Of a stretch of DNA of 64,000 bases, positions 42,411 to 50,379 are shown piece by piece. The position numbers and the translations under genes are program-made. This DNA is from Flavobacteriales bacterium. GTDB lineage: Bacteria > Bacteroidota > Bacteroidia > Flavobacteriales_F > PHOS-HE28. The DNA is taken from NCBI GenBank assembly GCA_016702645.1, contig JADJDP010000015.1:1-64000 (forward strand). Reading direction: 5' to 3'. The notes under the pieces are model-generated. The model was not told the origin of the DNA. It saw only the letters and a list, made by a program, of their open reading frames with translations, and did not search any database. Position 1 is the first letter of the stretch; each line of letters opens with the position of its first letter.

Positions 42411-44318
42411 TCAGGTGAGGTGGGCTTTCCACCACGTCATGTAGACGATCAAGGCATGCACGGTTGCCTGCGAACTGCCCGGATCGGCGCTGTGGAAACG
42501 AGCGAGCAGGCGATCCACTGCCAGGGGCTCCAACCCGGCCGTGGCCAGCATTTCCGGATCGCGACATTGATCCACCAAGTGCCTTAATGGCCCTTGCAGC
42601 AGCGGGGTGAGCGGTACCTCGAAGCCACGTTTGGCGCGCGTAAGCGTAACGTTCGGAAGCAGCTCGCCGAACGCGGCGCGCAGCAGGTGTTTCCCGGAGC
42701 CCTTGTGGAACTTGGCTTTTGCTGGAAGCGAGAAGGCGAACTCCACCACGCGACGATCGAGAAAGGGCGTGCGCACCTCCAGTGCATGGGCCATGCTGGT
42801 TAGGTCCACTTTGTAGAGCATGTCATCCGTGAGCACGGTATGCATATCGGCCCATAGCAGACCGTTGAGGTCCTTGTGCTCGCCCAGCGGAGCTGTGATC
42901 GTTCGCCTTCTCATCGCAAAGGCGGGATCGTCGGGTCCAGAACGCACCAGCGCACCAGCATCCAGTTCATCATCCCAAGACGCGAGCAGGAGGTAGCGCT
43001 CCTCCTTGGAAAGTTTTGCAGTTCGCGCGTACCGGTCCAGTTGGCGGAATCGGTCGGTGAGCGCGTTGTTGCGCGACTTGGGGAGCGCCCGCCAGAGGGG
43101 TGCGCCGATCAATGCGAGTCGCTCGACGATGCCCGGATCCTGCACACGCAGTTCCGCTTGGTGCTTGCGGTAGCCCCCGAAGACCTCGTCTGCGCCATCA
43201 CCGCTCAATGCCACAATGACATGAGCACGCGTGAGCTTGTTCAATACATAGCTCGGCAGGGCGCTTTGGTCGGCGAAAGGCTCATCGATGCTGGCGAGCA
43301 GGCCGTGGTAATTCTCGGCGAGGTCCTCATTGCCCAAGGTGAACGTGGTGTGCTCCGTACCGAGGTGCTTTGCCACGATCTCGGCGTACGGTGTCTCATC
43401 GTAATAGGTGTCCCGATAGCCGATGCTGAACGTTTTCAGGTCCGGTTTGTGGCGTTTGGCCAGCGCGGAGATGATGCTGCTATCGAGCCCGCCGCTGAGG
43501 AAGGTGCCGATGGGTACATCGCTGATGAGGCGGATCCGCACGGCATCATCGAGCAGTTCGTGCAGGTGCTTGGCAGTGTTTGGTGCTGGCGCTGTTGCAC
43601 GCGCGGCTTCCTCGGCATTGTACCAGCGTTCCAGCTTGGTTCCGCTGGCCGAGATCGTGATCGCATGGCCCGGCTTCAGCTTGTGCACGTCACGGAGCAT
43701 GCTATAAGGCGCGGGGATGTAATAATGGGTGAAGAACATCCGCAGCGAAACCGGGTCGATCGTGCGTGGAGCACCCAGCGCAAGCAATGCCCTCATCTCG
43801 CTCGCGAACAGGAAGCGACCGTCGTGCTCGCACCACAAGAGCGGCTTCACGCCGAAGCGATCACGCGCAAGGAAGAGTTCGTCCTTCTCCTTGTCATGGA
43901 TCGCAAGCGCGAAGAAGCCATTGAGGTCTTGCAGGAACGAGGGACCTTTCAAGGCAAAAAGCAGCAGGGCTACCTCCGTATCGCTGGTGCTGCGGAAGGA
44001 ATGTCCCTGCGCTTCGAGCTTCGCACGCAGCTCCTGGAAGTTGAAGACCTCACCGTTGAAAACGATGGTGTAGCGTTCGTTGTCACCCTGAGGCTTGCCC
44101 TGAGCGGAGTCGAAGGGTCGAAGGGTGAATGGTTGGTGACCCGCGCTCGTTGTGTCGATGATGCTCAGACGCCGATGACCGAGCACCGCACGGCCAGCTG
44201 TGTAAACACCTTCATCGTCAGGGCCGCGATGAGCGATACAACGCAACGCCGCTGCGATCCGATCGCCCGTTGCTGGTCGGCTGGGGTCTAATTGGTATGA
44301 ACCGGCTATGCCGCACAT
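42411..44318 (-). CDS. asnB: Asparagine synthase (glutamine-hydrolysing), with repeat-derived insertion
   Basis: 635 residues. GATase2 domain with Cys2 nucleophile (MCGIAG), CIAHRGPDDEGVY and VFNGEVFNFQELR. Synthetase domain with the PP-loop FLSGGLDSSIISALA, SGDGADEVFGGY and RTPFLDRRVVEFAFSLP. It is 60-80 residues longer than E. coli AsnB. Residues 67-80 (LRPFDSAQGKPQGD), between AGHQPFT and ERYTIVFNGE, are encoded by a copy of the dispersed palindromic repeat. Position after the exopolysaccharide genes suggests it may amidate a sugar acid as in capsule loci (WbpS-like), but ordinary asparagine synthesis is equally possible. Confidence 0.9.
   Translation of the reverse strand: MCGIAGSYQLDPSRPATGDRIAAALRCIAHRGPDDEGVYTAGRAVLGHRRLSIIDTTSAGHQPFTLRPFDSAQGKPQGDNERYTIVFNGEVFNFQELRAKLEAQGHSFRSTSDTEVALLLFALKGPSFLQDLNGFFALAIHDKEKDELFLARDRFGVKPLLWCEHDGRFLFASEMRALLALGAPRTIDPVSLRMFFTHYYIPAPYSMLRDVHKLKPGHAITISASGTKLERWYNAEEAARATAPAPNTAKHLHELLDDAVRIRLISDVPIGTFLSGGLDSSIISALAKRHKPDLKTFSIGYRDTYYDETPYAEIVAKHLGTEHTTFTLGNEDLAENYHGLLASIDEPFADQSALPSYVLNKLTRAHVIVALSGDGADEVFGGYRKHQAELRVQDPGIVERLALIGAPLWRALPKSRNNALTDRFRQLDRYARTAKLSKEERYLLLASWDDELDAGALVRSGPDDPAFAMRRRTITAPLGEHKDLNGLLWADMHTVLTDDMLYKVDLTSMAHALEVRTPFLDRRVVEFAFSLPAKAKFHKGSGKHLLRAAFGELLPNVTLTRAKRGFEVPLTPLLQGPLRHLVDQCRDPEMLATAGLEPLAVDRLLARFHSADPGSSQATVHALIVYMTWWKAHLT
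44081..44127. repeat. Palindromic repeat inside asnB
   Basis: TGTCACCCTGAGGCTTGCCC, TGAGCGGAGTCGAAGGGTCG, then AAGGGTG: a compound copy of the dispersed repeat, in frame within the glutaminase domain. Confidence 0.65.
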
Positions 44319-44325
44319 GGTGCCT

Positions 44326-44386
44326 GTGTCACCCTGAGCTTGTCGAAGGGTGACCTCACGTCATGGTTCGACAAGCTCACCATGAC
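44326..44386. repeat. Two inverted copies of the GAGCYTGTCGAA repeat
   Basis: GTCACCCTGAGCTTGTCGAA then GGGTGAC (44328-44354) and GTCATGGTTCGACAAGCTCA then CCATGAC (44360-44386). They lie between lpd and asnB and are inverted relative to each other. Confidence 0.8.
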
Positions 44387-44400
44387 AAAGACGCAGCACT

Positions 44401-45789
44401 TTACAAATGAATGACCTCGCCGTAGGCCGCCGCTGCTGCTTCCATGATGGCTTCGCTCATGGTCGGGTGCGGGTGCACGGTCTTGATGATCTCGTGGCCG
44501 GTGGTCTCCAACTTGCGAATGCTCACGCACTCGGCGATCATCTCGGTCACGTTCATGCCGATCATGTGCGCGCCCAGCAACTCGCCGTACTTGGCATCGA
44601 AGATCAGCTTCACGAATCCGTCCTTAGCCCCAGCAGCACTGGCTTTGCCACTGGCACTGAAGGGGAACTTGCCCACTTTGATATCCAATCCTTTTTCCTT
44701 GCACTGCTTCTCCGTCATGCCCACGCTGGCCACTTCGGGGGAGCAATAGGTGCAACCGGGAATGTTGCCGTAGTCCAGTGTGTGCGGGTTCTGCCCCGCG
44801 ATCTTCTCCACGCAAATGATGCCTTCGGCAGAGGCAACGTGCGCCAGCGCCTGGCCCGGTGTTGCATCGCCAATGGCGTAGTACCCTGGGATGTTGGTGG
44901 CGTAGTGACCATCCACTTTGATCTTGCCCTTGTCCGTGACGATGCCCACTTCTTCGAGTCCGATGCCTTCGATGTTGGCCGCGATACCCACCGCGCTCAG
45001 CACGATGTCGCACTCCACCTTCTTCTCGCCCGCGGCGTTCTTGATCGTCACCACGCAGCCCTTGCCTTTGGTATCCACGTTGGTCACTTCCGAAGAGACC
45101 ATCACATCGATCCCTTGTTTCTTGAAGCTCTTCTCCAACTGTTTGCTCACGTCTTCGTCCTCCACGGGTACCACGTTCGGCAGGAACTCCACCAGCGTCA
45201 CTTTGGTTCCGATGGCGTTGTAGAAATAGGCGAACTCGCTGCCGATGGCCCCGCTACCCACCACCACCATGCTCTTGGGTTGCTCCGCGAGCACCATCGC
45301 TTCGCGGTAGCCGATGATCTTCTTGCCATCCTGCTTCAAGGCGGGCAATTCGCGGCTGCGTGCGCCGGTGGCCACAATGATGTGCTTGCCCTCCAACACC
45401 TGCTTCTTACCGTCAGCACCGGTCACTTCGATCTTCTTGCCGGGCTGCAGTTTCCCGGTGCCCATGATCACGTCGATCTTGTTCTTCTTCATGAGGAAGG
45501 TCACGCCCTTGCTCATCCCATCGGCCACACTTCGGCTACGGGCAATGATGGCCTTCATATCCGGTGAACCAGCGGCTACGGTGATGCCGTAATCCTTCGC
45601 GTGGTTGATGTACTCGAACACTTGGGCGCTCTTGAGCAGCGCTTTGGTGGGGATACAGCCCCAGTTGAGGCAGATGCCACCGAGGCTTTCGCGTTCCACG
45701 ATGGCGGTTTTCAAGCCCAATTGGCTGGCACGGATTGCGGCAACGTAGCCTCCGGGGCCACTGCCGAGAACGATGACATCGTAGCTCAT
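44401..45789 (-). CDS. lpdA: Dihydrolipoyl dehydrogenase
   Basis: 462 residues. FAD site IVLGSGPGGYVAAIRASQLG, redox-active disulfide GGICLNWGCIPTKALL, NAD site VVVGSGAIGSEFAYFYNAIG, and the C-terminal His-Glu pair in HPHPTMSEAIMEAA. This E3 subunit reoxidises lipoyl groups of pyruvate, 2-oxoglutarate or branched-chain dehydrogenases or the glycine cleavage system. No E1 or E2 gene is adjacent. Full length, frame intact, with TACATTCG at 45828-45835. Confidence 0.95.
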   Translation of the reverse strand: MSYDVIVLGSGPGGYVAAIRASQLGLKTAIVERESLGGICLNWGCIPTKALLKSAQVFEYINHAKDYGITVAAGSPDMKAIIARSRSVADGMSKGVTFLMKKNKIDVIMGTGKLQPGKKIEVTGADGKKQVLEGKHIIVATGARSRELPALKQDGKKIIGYREAMVLAEQPKSMVVVGSGAIGSEFAYFYNAIGTKVTLVEFLPNVVPVEDEDVSKQLEKSFKKQGIDVMVSSEVTNVDTKGKGCVVTIKNAAGEKKVECDIVLSAVGIAANIEGIGLEEVGIVTDKGKIKVDGHYATNIPGYYAIGDATPGQALAHVASAEGIICVEKIAGQNPHTLDYGNIPGCTYCSPEVASVGMTEKQCKEKGLDIKVGKFPFSASGKASAAGAKDGFVKLIFDAKYGELLGAHMIGMNVTEMIAECVSIRKLETTGHEIIKTVHPHPTMSEAIMEAAAAAYGEVIHL

Positions 45790-45827
45790 GGTCGATGGGG
45801 GAATTCCGGCGGCTTGCCGGGGCGGCG

Positions 45828-45835
45828 AATGTAGC
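45828..45835 (-). promoter_or_regulatory. Putative -7 box (TACATTCG) of lpdA
   Basis: TACATTCG on the minus strand, 38 nt before the start codon. Confidence 0.4.
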
Positions 45836-45899
45836 GATCATGGAAAGCCTGTGGGTAACTAGCGGGGAGGGGCGGGTTTGCACACGTGCGGGGTGGGTC

Positions 45900-45907
45900 T
45901 ATCTTGG
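45900..45907 (+). promoter_or_regulatory. Putative -7 box (TATCTTGG)
   Basis: TATCTTGG ends 24 nt before the ATG at 45932. Confidence 0.35.
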
Positions 45908-45931
45908 CCGCAAACCAAACCTCTCCTTGAA

Positions 45932-46371
45932 ATGAGCGATACCACGACCACTGGCGCGCCCGCGCGCCCAACCTTCTTGACCGTACTGTGCATCCTCAGC
46001 TTCATCGCTGCAGGTTTTTCCATTGTAGGCGGTGCTCTTGGTATGGCTGCGGGGGCTGTTGTAGGGGCAGCTTCTGAAGCAGCAGCTGAATCCGGCGACC
46101 CCGCATTGATGGAGCAGATTGAGACAGCTCAGGCCGGACTGGACGCCGCCGGTTCGAAGAGCAGGGGTCATTGCCAATGATCTTCGGCATCGGCTTGGTG
46201 CTAACGCTATCGGCTTGGTGGGGGTGTTCATGATGTGGAAGCTGAAGAAGACGGGCTTCTATGTCTATACCGGCACAGCTATTGGGCATCGTAGTTCCAA
46301 TCGTTATGGGCGGGGAATTCGGACTTTGGGGCGCGATTTTTAGTGCCGTTTTCATTGTGCGGGACGGCAGG
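45932..46371 (+). pseudogene. Small four-helix membrane protein, frame broken and cut by the artefact block
   Basis: Starts MSDTTTTGAPARPTFLTVLC, with a first helix (ILSFIAAGFSIVGGALGM) and an Ala/Glu-rich loop. Read across three indels (near 46150, 46215 and 46275) it continues MIFGIGLVLTLSA, GVFMMWKLKKTGFYVYT, QLLGIVVPIVMGGEFGLWGA, then FSAVFIV. The order matches the intact paralogue at 47116 (RPDVLTVLGILTFINAG, GKKTGFYLYAAAQLLGI). The end is lost where the G-rich block begins at about 46372. Function unknown. Confidence 0.6.
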
Positions 46372-46908
<537 letters not shown>

Positions 46909-47035
46909 GGGTCTGACGGCGTCACTTTTCGCGGCTGAACTCGCTCGCATGTACAGTTCATGGGCTGCCCTATCGTGCCTGTTTTACCTCCTCATGTTCA
47001 TCTTCGGTGGGCTGGCCGCAATGATGATGCGTTGA
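46909..47035 (+). CDS. C-terminal remnant of a membrane protein
   Basis: After the artefact block a frame reads AAELARMYSSWAALSCLFYL, then LMFIFGGLAAMMMR and stop: one membrane helix ending 16 bp before a strong terminator. The start of the gene is lost in the block. It may be the end of another small membrane protein; family not recognised. Confidence 0.35.
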
Positions 47036-47051
47036 CATTTTTCTGAACTAC

Positions 47052-47090
47052 GAAGAACCCCGTTCCTTCCCGGAGCGGGGTTCTTCATTT
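47052..47090 (+). terminator. Strong intrinsic terminator
   Basis: GAAGAACCCCG pairs with CGGGGTTCTTC (11 bp, extendable to about 15 bp), followed by ATTTT. Confidence 0.8.
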
Positions 47091-47099
47091 TCCCACCAT

Positions 47100-47107
47100 T
47101 AGTTTCG
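47100..47107 (+). promoter_or_regulatory. Putative -7 box (TAGTTTCG), near-leaderless
   Basis: TAGTTTCG ends 8 nt before the ATG at 47116 and lies directly after the terminator. Confidence 0.45.
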
Positions 47108-47115
47108 CCACGAAC

Positions 47116-47601
47116 ATGGCCACCCAATTCCTCCCCGACGCCAACGGCAGCACCAAGCGGCCCGATGTGCTCACCGTGCTCGGCATCCTCACCTTCATCA
47201 ATGCCGGTCTCTTCATCCTCATCTACGGCATCGGCGCGTTGGGCATGCTCCAGGTGCAGCAAATGCCCTTGGAGGATTTCGAGGCGATCTTCCAGCAGGG
47301 TGCCATGCAGTACATGTCCGCGGAGGACATCGAACTCCTGGAGAACTTCATCCCGATCCTTTACAACAGCGGAGCGGCGCTCATGCTCATCTATCTCGGG
47401 CGAACGGTGCTGCGCCTTCTTGGTGGCATCGGTATCTGGCGGGGCAAGAAGACAGGCTTCTACCTCTACGCCGCAGCGCAGTTGCTGGGCATCTTCGCCC
47501 CGCACCTCATCCTGCCTTGGGAACTGCTCGGTGTCATGGGCCCGATCATGACCGTGGCGGTTACCGCAGTTTACGGGAGCCAGTTGAAGCGACTGGCGTG
47601 A
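47116..47601 (+). CDS. Small four-helix membrane protein, intact paralogue
   Basis: 161 residues: a polar N-terminus (MATQFLPDANGSTKRPD), helix 1 (VLGILTFINAGLFILIYGIG), an acidic loop (PLEDFEAIFQQ), helix 2 (PILYNSGAALMLIYLGRTVL), GIWRGKKTGFYLYAAAQLLG and helices 3-4. It is a paralogue of the broken gene at 45932. Similar proteins of unknown function are common in Flavobacteriales. Transcribed from its own box just after a terminator. Confidence 0.7.
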   Translation: MATQFLPDANGSTKRPDVLTVLGILTFINAGLFILIYGIGALGMLQVQQMPLEDFEAIFQQGAMQYMSAEDIELLENFIPILYNSGAALMLIYLGRTVLRLLGGIGIWRGKKTGFYLYAAAQLLGIFAPHLILPWELLGVMGPIMTVAVTAVYGSQLKRLA

Positions 47602-47610
47602 TGGCGGGCG

Positions 47611-47985
47611 CTAGCGCACAGCGATACCGCTGACCTCCACGTTCACCCCGCGTGGCAGTCCTTTCACCGCCACGGCTTCCCTTGCTGGCGGCGTATCCTT
47701 GAAGTACGTTCCGTACACTTCGTTCACCGCAGCGTAGTGCGTCATGTCGCTCAAGAAGATGGTCACCTTCACGAGGTGCGAGTGATCGAGCCCGGCGGCC
47801 TGCAGCAAGGTGCCGATGTTGTCCATCACACGGCGCGTTTCGGTTGCGATGTCGCTCATGTGCAGGTTGCCATGCTCGTCCAGCGCGATCTGGCCGCTGA
47901 GGAAGACAAGGTCACCGGTGGTGATGGCGGGCGTGTACGGTGCCAGTGGCTTGGCGGCGTTGGGAGGGTGGATCGCGTGCTTCAT
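47611..47985 (-). CDS. ridA: RidA family enamine/imine deaminase
   Basis: 124 residues from 47985 (MKHAIHPPNAAKPLAPYTPA). Family motifs: LVFLSGQIALDEHGN, ETRRVMDNIGTLLQAAGL, HLVKVTIFLSDMTHYAAVNE and PPAREAVAVKGLPRGVNVEV (Arg binding the substrate carboxylate). It hydrolyses reactive enamines made by PLP enzymes. The ATG is the last copy of an 8-bp NNCACATG tandem array (47983-48018); an in-frame alternative start at 48009 would add MSTWPHVH. Confidence 0.92.
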   Translation of the reverse strand: MKHAIHPPNAAKPLAPYTPAITTGDLVFLSGQIALDEHGNLHMSDIATETRRVMDNIGTLLQAAGLDHSHLVKVTIFLSDMTHYAAVNEVYGTYFKDTPPAREAVAVKGLPRGVNVEVSGIAVR

Positions 47986-48018
47986 GTGGACATGTGGCCA
48001 TGTGCTCATGTGCGCATG
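47983..48018 (-). repeat. 8-bp tandem array NNCACATG containing the ridA start codon
   Basis: On the minus strand four units CGCACATG, AGCACATG, GCCACATG and TCCACATG, plus a partial one. The last ATG is the ridA start. Two more units (48086-48101) and one single unit (48050-48057) lie towards surE. Confidence 0.65.
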
Positions 48019-48113
48019 GGTCGGCGAAGGTGATCATCGCTGGAGAATGGGCACATGCTTACACGGTGCTTGGGCTTGTGCGTGGCTCACATGGGCACAT
48101 GCTCTCTGTCGGG

Positions 48114-48121
48114 TAGTTTTG
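48114..48121 (+). promoter_or_regulatory. Putative -7 box (TAGTTTTG), near-leaderless
   Basis: Exact TAnnTTTG match, ending 7 nt before the surE ATG at 48129. Confidence 0.5.
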
Positions 48122-48128
48122 CGCGCCT

Positions 48129-48929
48129 ATGGCAGATCTCCCTTTGATACTCGTCACCAACGACGACGGCATCTTCGCGCCGGGTATTCGCACCTTGGTG
48201 GAAGAAGTGAAGGCCTTTGGTCGTGTGCTGGTGGTGGCGCCGGACAAACCGCAGAGCGCCATGGGCCACGCCATCACGATCCACAGCTTCCTGCGGTTGC
48301 AGAAGGTGGAACTTCCTGGAACGGTGTCCGGGATGACCGCAGGAGTGGAAGCCTGGAGCTGCAGCGGCACACCGGTGGATTGCGTGAAGCTGGCCATCTA
48401 CAAGCTGCTCGGTGGCAAGCGCCCGGACCTGCTGGTGAGCGGGGTCAACCATGGAAGCAACATCAGCATCAATGTGCTCTACAGCGGTACCATGAGCGCA
48501 GCGGTCGAGGGTGCGATGGAAGGGATCCCGAGCATCGGCTTCAGCTTGATGGACCATGGTATCGAAGCGGACTTCTCACAGGTGCGGCCGGTGGTGCGCA
48601 ACGTGGTGGCGAACGCGATCAAGCAGGGTATTGCAGCAGGCACCTGCCTGAACGTGAACATTCCCAGGAACCAGGGTACAGCGCTGAAGGGCATTCGTGT
48701 TTGCCGCCAGGCCAAAGCCAATTGGGAGGACGAGTTCGAAACGCGACTGGATCCCGGTCATAAGGAATACTATTGGCTCAAGGGCGAGTTCCGAAGTGAG
48801 GACCAAGGCGAGGATACCGATGTATGGGCCGTGAACAATGGATACGTGAGCATGGTGCCGGTGCAGTACGACATGACGGCGCACCACGCCATCGCACAGC
48901 TGAACACGTGGGGCCATGCGATCGGATAA
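48129..48929 (+). CDS. surE: 5'/3'-nucleotidase SurE
   Basis: 266 residues. Metal-binding TNDDGIFAPGIRTL, CSGTPVDCVKLAI, VSGVNHGSNISINVLYSGTM then SAAVEGAMEG. It dephosphorylates nucleoside monophosphates and is tied to survival in stationary phase. It overlaps the next small gene by 14 nt and is upstream of lpxB, a gene order seen in other Bacteroidota. Frame intact. Confidence 0.95.
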   Translation: MADLPLILVTNDDGIFAPGIRTLVEEVKAFGRVLVVAPDKPQSAMGHAITIHSFLRLQKVELPGTVSGMTAGVEAWSCSGTPVDCVKLAIYKLLGGKRPDLLVSGVNHGSNISINVLYSGTMSAAVEGAMEGIPSIGFSLMDHGIEADFSQVRPVVRNVVANAIKQGIAAGTCLNVNIPRNQGTALKGIRVCRQAKANWEDEFETRLDPGHKEYYWLKGEFRSEDQGEDTDVWAVNNGYVSMVPVQYDMTAHHAIAQLNTWGHAIG

Positions 48930-49215
48930 CCAGGTGCTCGGCATCATCACCGGTTTGCTTGCGCCCATCGCCGGCTTCTTCTTCTACGGGCTCATCTACG
49001 TCACGGCGATCCGTCCGCATTTGGAACTGCGTGAATTCGTCCAGGATCTCTTCTTCGGCACGCGCGAATACCAGTCGCCCATCCTTTCCCTTTCGCTCAT
49101 CGCGAACCTCCCGCTCTTCTTCTGGTTCGATCGCAAGGATCGGTACAAGGCCATGAGAGGGGTCATCCTGGCGAGCTTCGTTTATGCCATCGCCATCGTT
49201 GTGCTTTGGTTCTGA
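48916..49215 (+). CDS. Small membrane protein between surE and lpxB
   Basis: 99 residues with three predicted helices (GIITGLLAPIAGFFFYGLIY, PILSLSLIANLPLFFWF, GVILASFVYAIAIVVLWF) and a DRKDRYK loop. The start overlaps surE by 14 nt and the stop overlaps the lpxB ATG by 1 nt, so it is translationally coupled to both. No family is recognised; the coupling suggests a role linked to lipid A or the envelope. Confidence 0.75.
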   Translation: MRSDNQVLGIITGLLAPIAGFFFYGLIYVTAIRPHLELREFVQDLFFGTREYQSPILSLSLIANLPLFFWFDRKDRYKAMRGVILASFVYAIAIVVLWF

Positions 49216-50339
49216 TGGGAAAGCGGATCTACATCATCGCAGGAGAAGCCAGCGGCGATCTGCACGGCGGCAACCTCGTGCGTGAGTTGTTCGCGGGAGC
49301 GGTCGGGGAGAAGTTGGAGATCCGCGCTTGGGGAGGCGACCGTATGGCCGCAGCGGGTGCCGAAGTGGTGAAGCACTACCGCGAGCTCGCCTTCATGGGC
49401 TTCACGCAGGTGATCATGAACCTGCGCACCATCCTTCGCAACATCGATTCGTGCAAGCAGGATATCGAGACCTTCAAACCCGATGCGCTGATCCTCATCG
49501 ATTATCCCGGCTTCAACCTGCGCATAGCGGAGTGGGCACATGCGAAGGGGATCCCCGTTCACTATTACATCAGCCCGCAGGTATGGGCATGGAAGAAGGG
49601 GCGAGTGCACACGATCAAGAAGGTGGTGGATCGCATGTACGTCATCCTGCCGTTCGAGAAGGAATGGTACGCGCGCTACGGTATGCAGGTGGACTTCGTT
49701 GGTCACCCGTTGTTGGATGCGATCGAACAGGAAGGGAAGACCCGGTTGGTGCCATTGCCGGGTGATGACGGACGTCCGGTCGTTGCCTTGTTGCCCGGCA
49801 GTCGCAGGCAGGAGATCGCGCGTGTATTGCCGTTGATGGCGCGGGTGGCGAAGCGTTTTCCACAGGAGCGTTTCGTTCTCGCAGCAGCACCTTCCGTACC
49901 GGATGAAGCCTACACGGAGCACTTGGATGGATCATCGATCACCGTGGTGAAGGGCCGCACCTCCGATGTACTCCGATATGCGCGCGCTGCATTGGTCACC
50001 AGCGGTACCGCAACCCTTGAAACCGCGCTCTTCGGGATACCGGAAGTGGTATGCTACAGCGGAAGTGCGTTGAACGTGTGGATCGCCAAGCGGTTGGTGG
50101 ACATCAAGTTCATCAGCCTCGTGAACCTGATCATGGAGCGGGAGGTGGTGCGTGAATTGATCCAGGACGATCTCACCGTGGAAACGATGAGCGCTGAACT
50201 GGAGCGCCTGCTTGCAGAAGGTCCGTACCGCAGCGCCATGCTCGCCGACCTCACCGCGCTCCAGCAGAAGCTGGGTGGACCCGGTGCTTCTGCCGCCGTA
50301 GCCGCCAGCGTGTGGAAAAGTCTGGCGTCGTCGTCCTAG
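49215..50339 (+). CDS. lpxB: Lipid-A-disaccharide synthase
   Basis: 374 residues from the ATG at 49215. GT19 motifs: MGKRIYIIAGEASGDLHGGN, GGDRMAAAGAEVV, LIDYPGFNLRIAEWA, YYISPQVWAWKKGRVHTIKK, PFEKEWYARYGMQVDFVGHP, LLPGSRRQEI and VTSGTATLETALFG. It condenses UDP-2,3-diacylglucosamine with lipid X at the inner membrane. Translationally coupled to the preceding small membrane protein. Confidence 0.95.
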   Translation: MGKRIYIIAGEASGDLHGGNLVRELFAGAVGEKLEIRAWGGDRMAAAGAEVVKHYRELAFMGFTQVIMNLRTILRNIDSCKQDIETFKPDALILIDYPGFNLRIAEWAHAKGIPVHYYISPQVWAWKKGRVHTIKKVVDRMYVILPFEKEWYARYGMQVDFVGHPLLDAIEQEGKTRLVPLPGDDGRPVVALLPGSRRQEIARVLPLMARVAKRFPQERFVLAAAPSVPDEAYTEHLDGSSITVVKGRTSDVLRYARAALVTSGTATLETALFGIPEVVCYSGSALNVWIAKRLVDIKFISLVNLIMEREVVRELIQDDLTVETMSAELERLLAEGPYRSAMLADLTALQQKLGGPGASAAVAASVWKSLASSS

Positions 50340-50357
50340 GCTGGTAACCGGCTCCGG

Positions 50358-50365
50358 TACCTTTG
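50358..50365 (+). promoter_or_regulatory. Putative -7 box (TACCTTTG)
   Basis: Exact TAnnTTTG match, 14 nt before the ATG at 50380. Confidence 0.5.
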
Positions 50366-50379
50366 GCACCGCTTACCCG

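Noticed and set aside
44326..44386. Rho-independent terminator for asnB or lpd.
   Set aside because: The hairpins lack T-runs and match the dispersed repeat family, although they might still fold in mRNA.
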